A stretch of 64,000 nt of DNA from Paenibacillus pinisoli. Lineage in GTDB: Bacteria; Bacillota; Bacilli; Paenibacillales; Paenibacillaceae. Location: the NCBI RefSeq assembly GCF_003605435.1, contig NZ_QXQB01000003.1, positions 1 to 64,000 of the forward strand, read 5' to 3'. The position numbers and the translations under genes were made by a program. Position 1 is the first letter of the stretch, and each line of letters begins with the position of its first letter. Below, piece by piece: positions 8,704 to 17,622 of the stretch. The notes under the pieces were generated by a model. That model did no database searches. It saw nothing but the letters and a program-made list of their open reading frames with translations, and was not told the origin of the DNA.

Positions 8704-10161
8704 TTACAGCTGCGGACGCAGCTTGTGATGGTCGGTATGAGCCTCGAAGGCATGAGCGGCGCGAAGCACCGTCGATTCATCGAATGCCTTGCCGATAATC
8801 TGCAGGCCGATCGGCAGTCCGTCAGCCGTTCCGCATGGAACGCTGATCGCAGGAATGCCGGCCAGGCTGACCGGAATGGTGCATATATCGTTCAAATACA
8901 TCGTAAGCGGATCGCCGACTTGCTCGCCGATACGGAAAGCCGGAGTCGGAGCCGTCGGTCCGATGATCAGGTCGTATTGCTTGAAGATGTTGTCGAAGTC
9001 GCCTTTGATCAGCGTGCGCACCTTCTGCGCCTTCAAGTAGTATGCATCATAGTAGCCGGAGCTAAGAGCGTACGTGCCCAGCATGATGCGGCGCTTTACT
9101 TCAGGACCGAAGCCTTGGCTGCGCGACTTGCGGTACAAGTCGATCAGGTTGTCCGGATTGTCAGCGCGGACGCCATAGCGGACGCCGTCAAAGCGGGCAA
9201 GGTTGGAGGATGCCTCCGAAGAAGCCAGCAGATAGTACGTCGCGATCGCATAGTCAGTATGCGGAAGCGATACCTCTTCCCACGTAGCGCCCAGTGATTC
9301 GTACACTTTCAGCGCGTTCATTACGGCTTCCTTCACGCGCGGGTCAATGCCGGCGCCAAGGTATTCCTTCGGAACGCCGATGCGCAGGCCCTTTACGTCG
9401 CCTGTCAGAGCCGCCGTATAATCCGGAATGTCGATATTGGCGGATGTGGAATCGCTGGCGTCATAGCCGGCGATTGCCTGAAGCACATACGCCGAATCCT
9501 CGACATTCTTCGTCAGCGGTCCGATCTGGTCCAGCGAGGACGCAAAAGCGACCAGGCCAAAGCGCGATACAAGACCGTAAGTCGGCTTAAGGCCTACGAT
9601 TCCGCAATAAGCAGCCGGCTGGCGAATGGAGCCGCCTGTGTCGGAGCCAAGCGAGAAGTAGACTTGTCCTGCCGCTACGGAAGCCGCGGAGCCGCCGCTG
9701 GAGCCGCCCGGCACATAGTCCGTATTCCAAGGATTGCGGGTCGGATAATAGCTGGAATTTTCATTCGAGCCGCCCATGGCGAACTCGTCCATATTCAGCT
9801 TGCCGATCGTAACCGCGTCCGCGTCCTTCAGCTTGCGGGCCGAGGTAGCGCTATAGATCGGATTATAATTGCTCAGGAATTGGCTTGCGCAAGTCGTCAG
9901 CAAGCCTTCCGTGACGATATTGTCCTTAATGCCGGCCGGAAGGCCGAACAGCAGCCCCTTCTCGCCGCCTTGCTGCAGACGGTTGTCCAGTTCGCGTGCC
10001 TCTGTGCGGGCGCCGTCCTCATTCAAGGTCAGGAACGCCTTAATCGATTCGTCCGTTTCCTTGATTCTCGCGTAAGACGCGTCTACGAGCTCCGTTACGG
10101 ACAGCTCCTTGTTGTTTAGCTTGTTATGTACATCCTGCAGGCGTAGGTCAAACAGTGCCAA
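8704..10161 (-). CDS. gatA: Asp-tRNA(Asn)/Glu-tRNA(Gln) amidotransferase subunit A
   Basis: 485 residues, an amidase-signature enzyme that releases ammonia from glutamine for the amidotransferase complex. The Lys-Ser-Ser triad is visible: Lys in GIKDN, the cis-Ser in the GGSSGGSAA stretch and the nucleophile Ser in [10 protein letters not shown]. The start is TTG at 10161, supported by GGGAGGAG 6 nt upstream and by the family N-terminus (LFDLRLQDV). It lies 32 bp downstream of gatC in the same operon. Confidence 0.97.
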   Translation of the reverse strand: MALFDLRLQDVHNKLNNKELSVTELVDASYARIKETDESIKAFLTLNEDGARTEARELDNRLQQGGEKGLLFGLPAGIKDNIVTEGLLTTCASQFLSNYNPIYSATSARKLKDADAVTIGKLNMDEFAMGGSNENSSYYPTRNPWNTDYVPGGSSGGSAASVAAGQVYFSLGSDTGGSIRQPAAYCGIVGLKPTYGLVSRFGLVAFASSLDQIGPLTKNVEDSAYVLQAIAGYDASDSTSANIDIPDYTAALTGDVKGLRIGVPKEYLGAGIDPRVKEAVMNALKVYESLGATWEEVSLPHTDYAIATYYLLASSEASSNLARFDGVRYGVRADNPDNLIDLYRKSRSQGFGPEVKRRIMLGTYALSSGYYDAYYLKAQKVRTLIKGDFDNIFKQYDLIIGPTAPTPAFRIGEQVGDPLTMYLNDICTIPVSLAGIPAISVPCGTADGLPIGLQIIGKAFDESTVLRAAHAFEAHTDHHKLRPQL

Positions 10162-10193
10162 CAGTAGCTCCTCCCTTCAAATAAAACCGTAAT

Positions 10194-10481
10194 TTATTCA
10201 AGCACCGCCGGCACTTTGAATTGACCGTCTTCCTCATCTGGCGCGTTAAGCAGCACCTTCTCGATCGGAAGCGATTCTTTCTGCACGTCGTCACGCATGA
10301 CATTCGTAATCGGAAGCACGTGGCTGGTCGGCTCCACGCCGTCTGTATCCAGCTCGTTCAGCTTCTCTGCATATTTCAATATCGCGTTGAGCTGCTCAGT
10401 GAACTGGGCTTTCTCCGCATCGCTCAGGTCCAGACGGGCCAGATTGGCGACATGCTCAACATCCTTCAATGTAATGCTCAT
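10194..10481 (-). CDS. gatC: Asp-tRNA(Asn)/Glu-tRNA(Gln) amidotransferase subunit C
   Basis: 95 residues, the usual GatC size; the small belt subunit that wraps the GatA-GatB interface. The family pattern is clear: [15 protein letters not shown] at the N-terminus, an [13 protein letters not shown] helix and a C-terminal [15 protein letters not shown] motif. I chose ATG 10481 because AGGAGAG lies 7 nt upstream and the family starts here; a longer frame to 10508 lacks support. It is the first gene of gatCAB, behind a good promoter. Confidence 0.95.
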   Translation of the reverse strand: MSITLKDVEHVANLARLDLSDAEKAQFTEQLNAILKYAEKLNELDTDGVEPTSHVLPITNVMRDDVQKESLPIEKVLLNAPDEEDGQFKVPAVLE

Positions 10482-10516
10482 CAGGGTACTCTCCTCTGCA
10501 AAAGTCATTCTTTTTA

Positions 10517-10546
10517 TTATAGCCTACATATGCTCCGGTCAGCAAT
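10517..10546 (-). promoter_or_regulatory. gatCAB promoter
   Basis: Minus strand: TTGCTG (10546-10541), 18-bp spacer, perfect TATAAT (10522-10517), about 35 bp before the gatC start. Confidence 0.65.
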
Positions 10547-10572
10547 GATAGGGATGAATCGCAACCCCGCTT

Positions 10573-10619
10573 CAAAAGCAAAAAGGACGAAAGAGGCTGC
10601 ATGCCTTCCTTTCGTCCTT
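10573..10619 (-). terminator. terminator after the 10.7-11.1 kb gene
   Basis: An 11-bp stem, AAGGACGAAAG / CTTTCGTCCTT, followed on the minus strand by TTTTTGCTTTT. It insulates the gatCAB promoter from the upstream gene. Confidence 0.8.
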
Positions 10620-10685
10620 CCGCTTATGCAGGCCGCTGCCAGATGCAGCCGTCGCTCTAATGCTTCTCCGGGATACTTCCCGGTA

Positions 10686-11066
10686 TTAAATCCAAGCCTT
10701 CAAATTTACCTGACGGATAAAGTCCTCGCGGCTGATAGGCTCCTTGCCCGCCTGCTCTTCCTCGACTTCTTCCTCATCGCCCTTCATAATCCGGTTGAAC
10801 AGTTCCTCATTATGCGTCGCAAGCGCATAATCGATCAGCGACTCCCGCTCGATGCGGTCCACTTCCAGTTGAATCAGCACCTCTTCCAGCTCCACGTCCT
10901 CGTCGGGCACCAGAAAATTGCGATTCGCGTTCGGTACGCGCACCACATAGTCGAATACATTGTCGGCATTGCGGTCATACGCGATTATATAGCCATACTC
11001 CCCAATAGGGAGCTTCTGTTCGAATTGGTCAGCCACTATGACAACCTTGGATCCTAGCTGCAGCAT
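10686..11066 (-). CDS. conserved protein of unknown function, acidic C-terminus
   Basis: 126 residues, soluble, not recognised. The first ~50 residues look like a small beta-rich (SH3-like) domain with alternating hydrophobics (SKVVIVADQF...YGYIIAYDRN...YVVRVP). A helical, strongly acidic region with an EEEVEEEQ run follows, and the C-terminus again looks ordered. ATG 11066 is chosen because AGGGG lies 9 nt upstream; a TTG three codons earlier would overlap that site. It stands alone between relP and gatC with its own terminator. No function can be assigned from sequence. Confidence 0.7.
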   Translation of the reverse strand: MLQLGSKVVIVADQFEQKLPIGEYGYIIAYDRNADNVFDYVVRVPNANRNFLVPDEDVELEEVLIQLEVDRIERESLIDYALATHNEELFNRIMKGDEEEVEEEQAGKEPISREDFIRQVNLKAWI

Positions 11067-11195
11067 AAGTCTCAACCCCTATTTCATCGTTGCTGTGCTT
11101 CTTACTTTTCTATTATCCTACTAGAAATTAATATCCATGTCCAATAGGAGAATCATAGAGAAGAGATCCAGTCAGCGGCGGAATCGGACGAGCGT

Positions 11196-11936
11196 CTAGT
11201 TCTCTTCTCTTCCAAGCTCTAGCAGCGCGGAAGGCAGCTTGAACTGCTGGTTGCCCATCAGCAGCCTGGTCAGCTCCTCGGCTCCGTCCTCACCCTGCGT
11301 TTCCTTAATGACAGAGATCTCCCGGTGCAGGCGCTCCATCTGCAGATCCAAGCGGTTGGCCGAGTCTGACGCCTCCTTCAGCTCTTGAAGAAGGCTGCCC
11401 GGCACAGACTGATTGTATTTGTAAAATATCTTATGCTCCAGGCTCGCCCAGAAGTCCATCGCTATCGTACGAATTTGAATTTCAACGCAGACGCTCTCGC
11501 GGCCGTCCGACATGACAACCGGAACCTCTACGAGAAGATGAAGGCTGCGGTAGCCGTTCGGCTTCGGATTCTGGATGTAATCCTTCTCCTCATTGACGCG
11601 CAGATCGAATTGAGTAGTCAGCATATCGCGAATATGGTAGATATCCTTAATGAACGAGCAAGTAATGCGAAGACCTGCAATATCTTTAATATTATCCTTA
11701 ATATCGTCCAGCACGAACGGAATGCCCTTGCGGCTGATCTTCCTCATAATGCTCTCCAGCGACTTGACTCTGGACTTGGTATGTTCAATCGGGTTGTAAT
11801 CATGAAGGAATTGAAATTCTTCTTTCAATATTTCGATCTTGGTTTCCAGCTCGTTCAGCGCGAATTGATACATCATCATAAAGCGTGTAACTTCATTCTT
11901 CATCTTCTTGAACTGTTCGAATTGTATTGGTTTCAT
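11196..11936 (-). CDS. relP: small alarmone synthetase (GTP pyrophosphokinase, RelP/YwaC type)
   Basis: 246 residues with a single RelA/SpoT synthetase domain and no hydrolase or regulatory domains. It makes (p)ppGpp from ATP and GDP/GTP. It closely follows B. subtilis YwaC (RelP/SasA): NPIEHTKSRVKS, the GYRSLHL substrate loop at 128-134, EIQIRT at 152-157 and the DFWASLEHKI helix. The ATG has GAGGGAG 7 nt upstream. Small synthetases of this class are usually induced by cell-envelope stress; I see no specific operator here. The monocistronic context gives no further clue. Confidence 0.92.
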   Translation of the reverse strand: MKPIQFEQFKKMKNEVTRFMMMYQFALNELETKIEILKEEFQFLHDYNPIEHTKSRVKSLESIMRKISRKGIPFVLDDIKDNIKDIAGLRITCSFIKDIYHIRDMLTTQFDLRVNEEKDYIQNPKPNGYRSLHLLVEVPVVMSDGRESVCVEIQIRTIAMDFWASLEHKIFYKYNQSVPGSLLQELKEASDSANRLDLQMERLHREISVIKETQGEDGAEELTRLLMGNQQFKLPSALLELGREEN

Positions 11937-12050
11937 AACGAATCTCCCTCTATAGAAGCGGCGATGCCGCCCATCACTTCGGATGAATCCATCTTAGTAT
12001 GAATGAGACCGCAATTGCAAATAGAGCAGCCGGATGCATCCTGCATATGG

Positions 12051-12100
12051 AAGAAGAAAGGGCATTCCGTGCTGCAGTCTGGCTGCAGGCGGAATGCCCT
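12051..12100 (-). terminator. terminator after the Gfo/Idh oxidoreductase gene
   Basis: A long stem, GGGCATTCCG / CGGAATGCCC extended by CTGCAG / CTGCAG; the minus strand continues with TTTCTTCTTCC. Confidence 0.8.
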
Positions 12101-12138
12101 CCTATCATATGCAATAGCCTTTGCTGCCTCCCGGCGAG

Positions 12139-13149
12139 CTACACTTTCACAAGCGCTCCGCGATTGTCCGCGGAACGAATCTCGGCCTCCACGATCTCCA
12201 GCGATTCCGCCGCGCTCTCCGGCGAGCATACCGATACCGGCTGACCCTTCGATACCGCATCAAGGAAGTACTTCAGCTCGCGGTAGTAGCCCATATCCGC
12301 CGGCAGCTCCGCAAGAAAGCCAGGCTGATCATTCGGATTGACACGCAGCTGATCTCGCTCGAAGATCAGATTGCCGCCTTCAAAGTTGATGCGGTATGAC
12401 ATCGCGAAGCCGAAGTCGCCTTGAAGCGTCCAGTCAGCCTGCGCGTTCAGCACCTTGCCGTCCGCATAGATATAGTTGGTCGATACGCTGTCATAAGCGC
12501 TGCCTGGAATGACATTCCGCGCGATAGAGGATACCTCATCCGGCTTGCCGAACAGCCAGTTGATCATATCGGTATCGTGGATATGCATATCCAGCATGCA
12601 CCCTCCGCTCTGCTCCCCGTTCAGGAACCAGCCCTGCGGCGTTCCGCTGCCGCGGAAGAAGCTGCCGGACAATACGCTGCCGAAGCGGCCGTCCGTCACG
12701 CATTGCTTGGCATATTCATAAGCCGGCCAGAAGCGGAGACATTGCCCGATCATTAAGGTGCTGCCTGTGCGCACAGCCGCCTCGGCCATGCGATGCGCCT
12801 CGGCGGACGTGCGCGCAATCGGCTTCTCGCACAGCACATGAATACCGCGCTCAAGCAGCGAGACCGCCAAGTCGGCATGAAGCGGCGTCGGCAGCGTAAT
12901 GCTGACCGCATCCAGCTCCTCCTTCTCCAGCATATCGTCAATGCTTTCGTACAACCGGTAAGGCGACAAGTCGTACACGTCCTGCGCAGTTGCAATATTG
13001 CCCCATGCCGATGCATTCTTCAGCTCTTCGATGCGCAGATCGCAGATCGCAATCAGCTCGACCTCCGCGCCTTCCTGCATGAGCCGCACATAATTATCGA
13101 AGTGCATCCGTCCCATAAAGCCAAATCCGATAAGTCCTACTTTCAGCAT
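12139..13149 (-). CDS. Gfo/Idh/MocA family NAD(P)-dependent oxidoreductase
   Basis: 336 residues. The N-terminal Rossmann fold carries GLIGFGFMGRMH; CEKPIA holds the family's catalytic-site lysine; the C-terminal beta-sheet domain completes the fold. Such enzymes oxidise or reduce sugars, inositols or their derivatives; the substrate cannot be read from sequence. ATG 13149 is chosen because AGGAGAG lies 6 nt upstream; a second ATG two codons earlier overlaps that site. It follows the sugar isomerase/epimerase gene by 37 bp, so the pair likely forms one pathway controlled by the divergent AraC regulator. Confidence 0.88.
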   Translation of the reverse strand: MLKVGLIGFGFMGRMHFDNYVRLMQEGAEVELIAICDLRIEELKNASAWGNIATAQDVYDLSPYRLYESIDDMLEKEELDAVSITLPTPLHADLAVSLLERGIHVLCEKPIARTSAEAHRMAEAAVRTGSTLMIGQCLRFWPAYEYAKQCVTDGRFGSVLSGSFFRGSGTPQGWFLNGEQSGGCMLDMHIHDTDMINWLFGKPDEVSSIARNVIPGSAYDSVSTNYIYADGKVLNAQADWTLQGDFGFAMSYRINFEGGNLIFERDQLRVNPNDQPGFLAELPADMGYYRELKYFLDAVSKGQPVSVCSPESAAESLEIVEAEIRSADNRGALVKV

Positions 13150-13186
13150 CTTCATCTCTCCTATTCCTTTAATATTCAACTGGCCG

Positions 13187-14029
13187 TTAGCTGCGGCCGA
13201 GAATCGCATCCATCGATTTGGAAGTATTGAAAATAATCTGGTCCGTATGATGGGCATATGGCGGAATCATCTCAGCTGTGACATATCCGTTATAGCCGAT
13301 CTCGCTCAACGCCTCGACAACTGCAGGATAATCGACGTCCCCCGCGAGAAGGTCCACAAATCCATGCAAGCCGCCGGCCTGCCTTCTATAGTCCTTGAAA
13401 TGAACTTTCTTGATCCGATGACCCAATATCCGTATCCATTGCTCCGGATAACCGCTGTGCACGACATTCCCCACATCGAAGTAGGAGCCGACGTAAGGCG
13501 TATTATGCGTGTCGATGAAGCCGCGAAGCTCCAGCGGCGAAAGCAGGAATTTGTTCCATACATTCTCGATCGCGATAGCTACGCCCGCAGCCTCCGCATG
13601 CGGCACCAGCCTCGCGATCGCCTCCGACGCCCGATCATACGCCTTGTCATAGGACACGACCTCGGAGCCCGGGATAAAATCGACGCCTACCGCGCCAGGT
13701 ATAACCAGAATGGCGTCCACTCCAAAGGCTGCCGCCAGCTCTAACTGCTTCTTGCATATATCAATGGCCTTCTGACGCTTCTTCTCATCCTCGCTCGTCA
13801 TGGCATAATCCCAATATAGTCCCGTCGCAAGGCCTGCAATTTCAAGCCCCTCATTCTCCAGCATCGTCTTGATGCCAACAACTTCCTTGTCGGTCGCATC
13901 AAGCCCCAATTCCCCAGTCTCATTCAGCGACAGCTCCAGTCCTTCGAAGCCGGCTTGCTTGGCAATCCTTGCACATTCCTGAATGGTGCGGTCAGCCCGG
14001 AACGACCAGATGTTGATCCCTTTCTTCAT
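13187..14029 (-). CDS. sugar phosphate isomerase/epimerase (xylose-isomerase-like TIM barrel)
   Basis: 280 residues, an AP-endonuclease-2 fold TIM barrel. Expected metal ligands are visible: Glu in IAIENVWN, Asp in SYFDVGN, His in KKVHFKDY and Glu in VTAEMI, the pattern of ketose 3-epimerases and hydroxypyruvate isomerases. It likely interconverts a keto sugar for the Gfo/Idh partner downstream. The ATG has GGAAGGAG upstream. An L-ribulose-5-phosphate 3-epimerase-like role is possible, but the substrate is not determined. Confidence 0.85.
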   Translation of the reverse strand: MKKGINIWSFRADRTIQECARIAKQAGFEGLELSLNETGELGLDATDKEVVGIKTMLENEGLEIAGLATGLYWDYAMTSEDEKKRQKAIDICKKQLELAAAFGVDAILVIPGAVGVDFIPGSEVVSYDKAYDRASEAIARLVPHAEAAGVAIAIENVWNKFLLSPLELRGFIDTHNTPYVGSYFDVGNVVHSGYPEQWIRILGHRIKKVHFKDYRRQAGGLHGFVDLLAGDVDYPAVVEALSEIGYNGYVTAEMIPPYAHHTDQIIFNTSKSMDAILGRS

Positions 14030-14202
14030 CGGTAGTTCTCCTTCCTCTTTGTCGGATTCCGTTCACTTGTAGGGAACGGTTGTTCATGCCATAATACTTT
14101 TATAATAATCGCTTATGAAGCATTATTCTTTAGCAGGAAAAGTTATTATTTGCACAAATCCGTTCAATCTCATACTAGGTAAGAGCAGAGGAGGAATACC
14201 CT

Positions 14203-15108
14203 ATGGAAGCACACCAAAGCAGCTTTCCGCTGCGCCGCCAAGCTCCGGTCAAGGAATGGTCGCCGCGCATCCATTACGCCCAATTCCAGCGGATGCCGAC
14301 CGGCTCGCTTCCCGAGAGGCGCATCTACGACTTCGAGCTGCTCTATGTAAGCCAAGGCGAAGCCGTAACGACAATGGGGGGCCAGCGTCACCACTTGTCA
14401 GCGGGGCAGCTGATTGTGCTGCCGGCAGGCGTCTATCACCGGAATGAAGCGGTATCCAGTCCGGATACGCGATTTCTGGGCATACACTTTGACTTCTTCG
14501 ATGAGCTTGATATCCAGACGGAAGCCGATATGATTGTGAATGATGACCATGTTCAGCCCAGCCGATTCGCCCATGAAGCGGTAGCCAGCGGCTTTCAGCC
14601 CTTGTCGCAGCAGCCCGTCTATACGCCAACGCTCGCCTGCGTGCAGCTGATGGAGCAGCTGGTGCAGGAATTTACGCTTCGCCCTGCCGGCTATGAGCTC
14701 GCATGCAAGGCGCTGATGCTGAACATTCTGACGCATCTGCTTCGGCTGCAGCAATCCCGCTCCCGCTCGCTCGCTACGCAGTACAGCGGCAAGCTGATGG
14801 ACATTATCGACGAGATGGAGCGCAATCCGGCCAGGCTATGGACGAATGCGGGCATCGCCGAGCGGATGAACCTGAGCGTCGATCACGCCGCCAAGCTGTT
14901 CAAGCAGATGACGGGCTTGCCGCCCAATGAATTTCTGCACAATGTCCGCCACCGCGAGGCGCGCCGCCTGCTTCGCGAAACCGATCTGTCCGTGGAGCAA
15001 ATCGGCGAGCAATTAGGCTATTCCGGCATTCACTACTTCAGCCGACTCTTCCGCAAGCATGAGGGCATATCCGCCACGGAATACCGCAAGCTGTCCCGCG
15101 TGCTGTAG
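14203..15108 (+). CDS. AraC family transcriptional regulator with cupin sensor domain
   Basis: 301 residues: an N-terminal AraC-binding cupin (about 40-160, with LSAGQLIVLPAGVYHR) and a C-terminal double helix-turn-helix (about 200-300, ending EQIGEQLGYSGIHYFSRLFRKHEG, quoted here only as the family hallmark region). It is divergent from the isomerase/oxidoreductase pair across 173 bp and probably activates it in response to a sugar. GGAGG lies upstream of the ATG. Confidence 0.88.
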   Translation: MEAHQSSFPLRRQAPVKEWSPRIHYAQFQRMPTGSLPERRIYDFELLYVSQGEAVTTMGGQRHHLSAGQLIVLPAGVYHRNEAVSSPDTRFLGIHFDFFDELDIQTEADMIVNDDHVQPSRFAHEAVASGFQPLSQQPVYTPTLACVQLMEQLVQEFTLRPAGYELACKALMLNILTHLLRLQQSRSRSLATQYSGKLMDIIDEMERNPARLWTNAGIAERMNLSVDHAAKLFKQMTGLPPNEFLHNVRHREARRLLRETDLSVEQIGEQLGYSGIHYFSRLFRKHEGISATEYRKLSRVL

Positions 15109-15213
15109 CCGAATTCCGGATACATGCTTCTAGTCAGCAAGACTAATGTTTTCTGCAATCGCGCAGAAGCTGTTCCTTGGCCACGGATTCCGTATTTTCA
15201 TAGGGCATTTATC

Positions 15214-15241
15214 ACACCCATCTAGGCTGGCACATAGAATA
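15214..15241 (+). promoter_or_regulatory. possible sigma-K promoter before the cupin gene
   Basis: AC at 15214-15215, 17 nt, then CATAGAATA at 15233-15241, matching the sigma-K -10 consensus CATAnnnTA. The same nine-base -10 with the same spacing occurs before the Pro/Gly-rich gene at 33.6 kb. This suggests mother-cell expression late in sporulation. Confidence 0.4.
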
Positions 15242-15281
15242 ATCCTGTCAAATTCGATTCCCGAAAGGCAGGTACCAGGTC

Positions 15282-16052
15282 ATGGCAGTCTCCTATATGG
15301 ATTTCACATCACCAAGCACGCAATATACTTATACATTGTCCGACAATCCTTTTTTCCAAAAAGACGCCCAAAACTTCATCAATACGCTGTCTGTCAATCA
15401 ATTAAATACACTGGGCAATGCATCGCTGCTTGATATTTTCCTCAGCAAAGACAATGTGGTCGAGCCCCATATCCACCAGAACGCAACCGAGCTTGTCTAT
15501 TGTATAACCGGCGGGGCAGTCGTATCGCTGATCAACCCTTTTACGAAAGAGCTGCTGAATTTCACGATCGGGCCCGGCCAAGTCGCCAATGTGCCGCAGG
15601 GCTGGTGGCATTACGAGATTGCCAATCAGGACAATACCCATCTGCTCGCCATCTTCGACGCTCCAGTGCCGGAGGTGATCTTCGGCTCGGATATCCTGCG
15701 TCTTACGCCTGCTCATGTATTGGCTCATTCGTATTGCCTCGATGAGGCGAAGGTGAAGGATACACTCGCCCCGATTACGGACAGCGTCATTATCGGACCT
15801 CCCGCTTCCTGCTCTAAGCAGAATGCCAGCGGGATGCAGCCCATGGGCTATCCGATGGGGCAGTTGATGAATCAGGGCAATTATGGCAGCATGAATACGT
15901 CCCAGACAACGCCTGCGCCTTACCAGCAAGGCAATCAGAATCAGACCTACCATTACCCTTATCGTCCAATCAGCGAAGAAACCGTGAGCAGCTATACACC
16001 GCTGGATCAGCCCTTTCATCCCATTCCGTTCCTCTACCGGAGATGGGGGTAA
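15282..16052 (+). CDS. cupin-domain protein, possible spore coat protein
   Basis: 256 residues. A germin/oxalate-decarboxylase-like single cupin occupies about 40-150; metal-binding motif 1 is EPHIHQNATELVY and motif 2 is GPGQVANVPQGWWHYE. The C-terminal ~80 residues are rich in Met, Gln, Asn, Tyr and Pro, a composition common in Bacillales spore coat proteins. No signal peptide is seen. ATG 15282 is preceded by AGG within ACCAGGTC. The sigma-K-like promoter and the composition suggest a coat protein rather than a metabolic enzyme; this is inference. Confidence 0.75.
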   Translation: MAVSYMDFTSPSTQYTYTLSDNPFFQKDAQNFINTLSVNQLNTLGNASLLDIFLSKDNVVEPHIHQNATELVYCITGGAVVSLINPFTKELLNFTIGPGQVANVPQGWWHYEIANQDNTHLLAIFDAPVPEVIFGSDILRLTPAHVLAHSYCLDEAKVKDTLAPITDSVIIGPPASCSKQNASGMQPMGYPMGQLMNQGNYGSMNTSQTTPAPYQQGNQNQTYHYPYRPISEETVSSYTPLDQPFHPIPFLYRRWG

Positions 16053-16083
16053 CAAAGGCTCCGCAGCGCCCGCTGAATCAATC

Positions 16084-16136
16084 AAAAAGGAGCTGCGCCA
16101 CACCAGTGACGCAACTCCTTTGTTTATTTCTTTTAT
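16084..16136 (+). terminator. terminator after cupin gene
   Basis: Stem AAAGGAGcTGCG / CGCAaCTCCTTT with an extended CAC / GTG top, followed by a T-rich tract TGTTTATTTCTTTT. Confidence 0.75.
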
Positions 16137-16154
16137 GAGAAACGGACAGCATGC

Positions 16155-16736
16155 TCACACAAAATAGAGGTCGTCAAACGCAATCACGTCATCGTCAACG
16201 GTAAAGCGATTGGTCTCCAGACGTTTTAATATTTCAAGAGAAAACTCCTCAAACGACTGGGCAATGACCTCTTCATAGCTCATGCCGGAATGAAATTTAA
16301 ACACCTGTCCGATACTGCCGTTCACCCCGGGGTCCAAATCCAAAATCAGATGCGAGGAACCTTCATATTCGGTAAACGGAATCCACTTCCTGCTCCAGAT
16401 CAGCGGCTTGATGCGATCCTCCCGGACCCAATCCATTTCATCTTCATCCTCGAACATATCACTCAGCATGGACCAGGTTTCAATCATATCCGGAATCGGC
16501 AAAAAAGAATTATAGCCGATAAAGGGCACAAGCTCATGCTGACCGTTCCATACCGATAAGTAACGCCGGAAGGCGTCAGGCAATTGAACGTTCAAAGCAT
16601 TCTCCAATTGAGTGATCTCGTTCTCTGAGGCAGGGGGGTTAACCGACTCGTAAATCGGATGAGACACCGCCTCGATATGCTCTAATATGCTGGCCCAGAC
16701 ATCCTTCGCCACCTGCTTATCACCGCCGCTCTTCAT
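16155..16736 (-). CDS. SMI1/KNR4 family protein
   Basis: 193 residues with the SMI1/KNR4 (SUKH-type) pattern: PASENEITQLENALNVQLP, a Y.SVWNGQ motif and the W.PF loop before ILDLDPG. In bacteria these proteins are often immunity proteins against polymorphic toxins, but many are orphan. The ATG is preceded by AGGTG. It lies 41 bp downstream of an unidentified gene on the same strand, so the two may be co-transcribed. No toxin gene is visible nearby, so an immunity role is unproven. Confidence 0.8.
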   Translation of the reverse strand: MKSGGDKQVAKDVWASILEHIEAVSHPIYESVNPPASENEITQLENALNVQLPDAFRRYLSVWNGQHELVPFIGYNSFLPIPDMIETWSMLSDMFEDEDEMDWVREDRIKPLIWSRKWIPFTEYEGSSHLILDLDPGVNGSIGQVFKFHSGMSYEEVIAQSFEEFSLEILKRLETNRFTVDDDVIAFDDLYFV

Positions 16737-16777
16737 AGTCTACACCTATGGGCAAGGCGTCAATGCTGCTCCGCATC

Positions 16778-17395
16778 CTAGTCTTCCAAAGAAACTTCAT
16801 GCTTCGCAAACCGCTCTTTTAGTCCCGCTTCATGCGGAACCCACTCCCAGTCGCTCCATAGCGGCAGGCCTGTAAGCCCGGTGAGCTTGTCCACCGCTTG
16901 CGCCGGAGCTGTCAGGCTGGCTAGTTCATCCATCTCTTCCTGGCTGATGCCGAGCGCTTCCCGCAATAGATCATCCTGAAGGCGCTGTTCCTGCAATCCA
17001 TATTCATCTCTTGTCCACTCTTCGCAAAAGATTCGTTCCGCCTGAATCTCTCCATCCCGAAATACCGACAGCTCAAAAATTTCATCATGAATAAATCCGA
17101 GCGTCACTACCTGCTCTCCAATATGTCTGGACAGCAATTTGCCGACGCGCTTCACCGTTCCCCATACCAAATAGTTTTGGAGCACGCTGACCCAGTTTTC
17201 GTTGCTTTGGCTAATATACAGTACAAGCTGGCCCTTGTCCGGTTCATGGCCAGAATCGGATACATACGCGCCGCTTTGCTCTTCATCCGATAACCCTAAA
17301 GAGTCAGGGTCCTGTATCGCTAACGCTCTGAACGCTTCAATAGACTTCTCCAAGCTGTCCGACTTGATATGCAGATTCGCAAATGATCTTCCCAA
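16778..17395 (-). CDS. unidentified cytoplasmic protein paired with SMI1/KNR4 gene
   Basis: 205 residues, no signal or membrane segment; not recognised. It opens with a MGRSFANLHIKS segment, has a central WVSVLQNYLVWG...LLSRHIGEQVVTL region with alternating hydrophobic strands, and an acidic helical C-terminal part. The TTG start at 17395 is well supported by AGGAGG 7 nt upstream. It precedes the SMI1/KNR4 gene on the same strand. It could be another immunity-like protein, but that rests only on the neighbour. Confidence 0.65.
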   Translation of the reverse strand: MGRSFANLHIKSDSLEKSIEAFRALAIQDPDSLGLSDEEQSGAYVSDSGHEPDKGQLVLYISQSNENWVSVLQNYLVWGTVKRVGKLLSRHIGEQVVTLGFIHDEIFELSVFRDGEIQAERIFCEEWTRDEYGLQEQRLQDDLLREALGISQEEMDELASLTAPAQAVDKLTGLTGLPLWSDWEWVPHEAGLKERFAKHEVSLED

Positions 17396-17555
17396 AGTCT
17401 CGCCTCCTGTAGGTTGCCGGCAATACAGAGCTGCCTGCTTGCGGGCATCAAGTTAGTATCTTATTTCCATTATAGTAATAGATCTTATAGGGTCCTACCG
17501 ACTATTTACCTGAATTTGGGGGAGCCTGGTCCCAGCTCCTCTGCTTCTGGATGCC

Positions 17556-17593
17556 AAAAAGAGCCCTCAAGTCACAAGGCGACTTGAGGGCTC
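17556..17593 (-). terminator. terminator after symporter gene
   Basis: A perfect 13-bp stem GAGCCCTCAAGTC / GACTTGAGGGCTC; the minus strand continues with TTTTTGG. Confidence 0.85.
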
Positions 17594-17622
17594 CTTTTAA
17601 CCTGCTTATAGACCAGTCTTGC

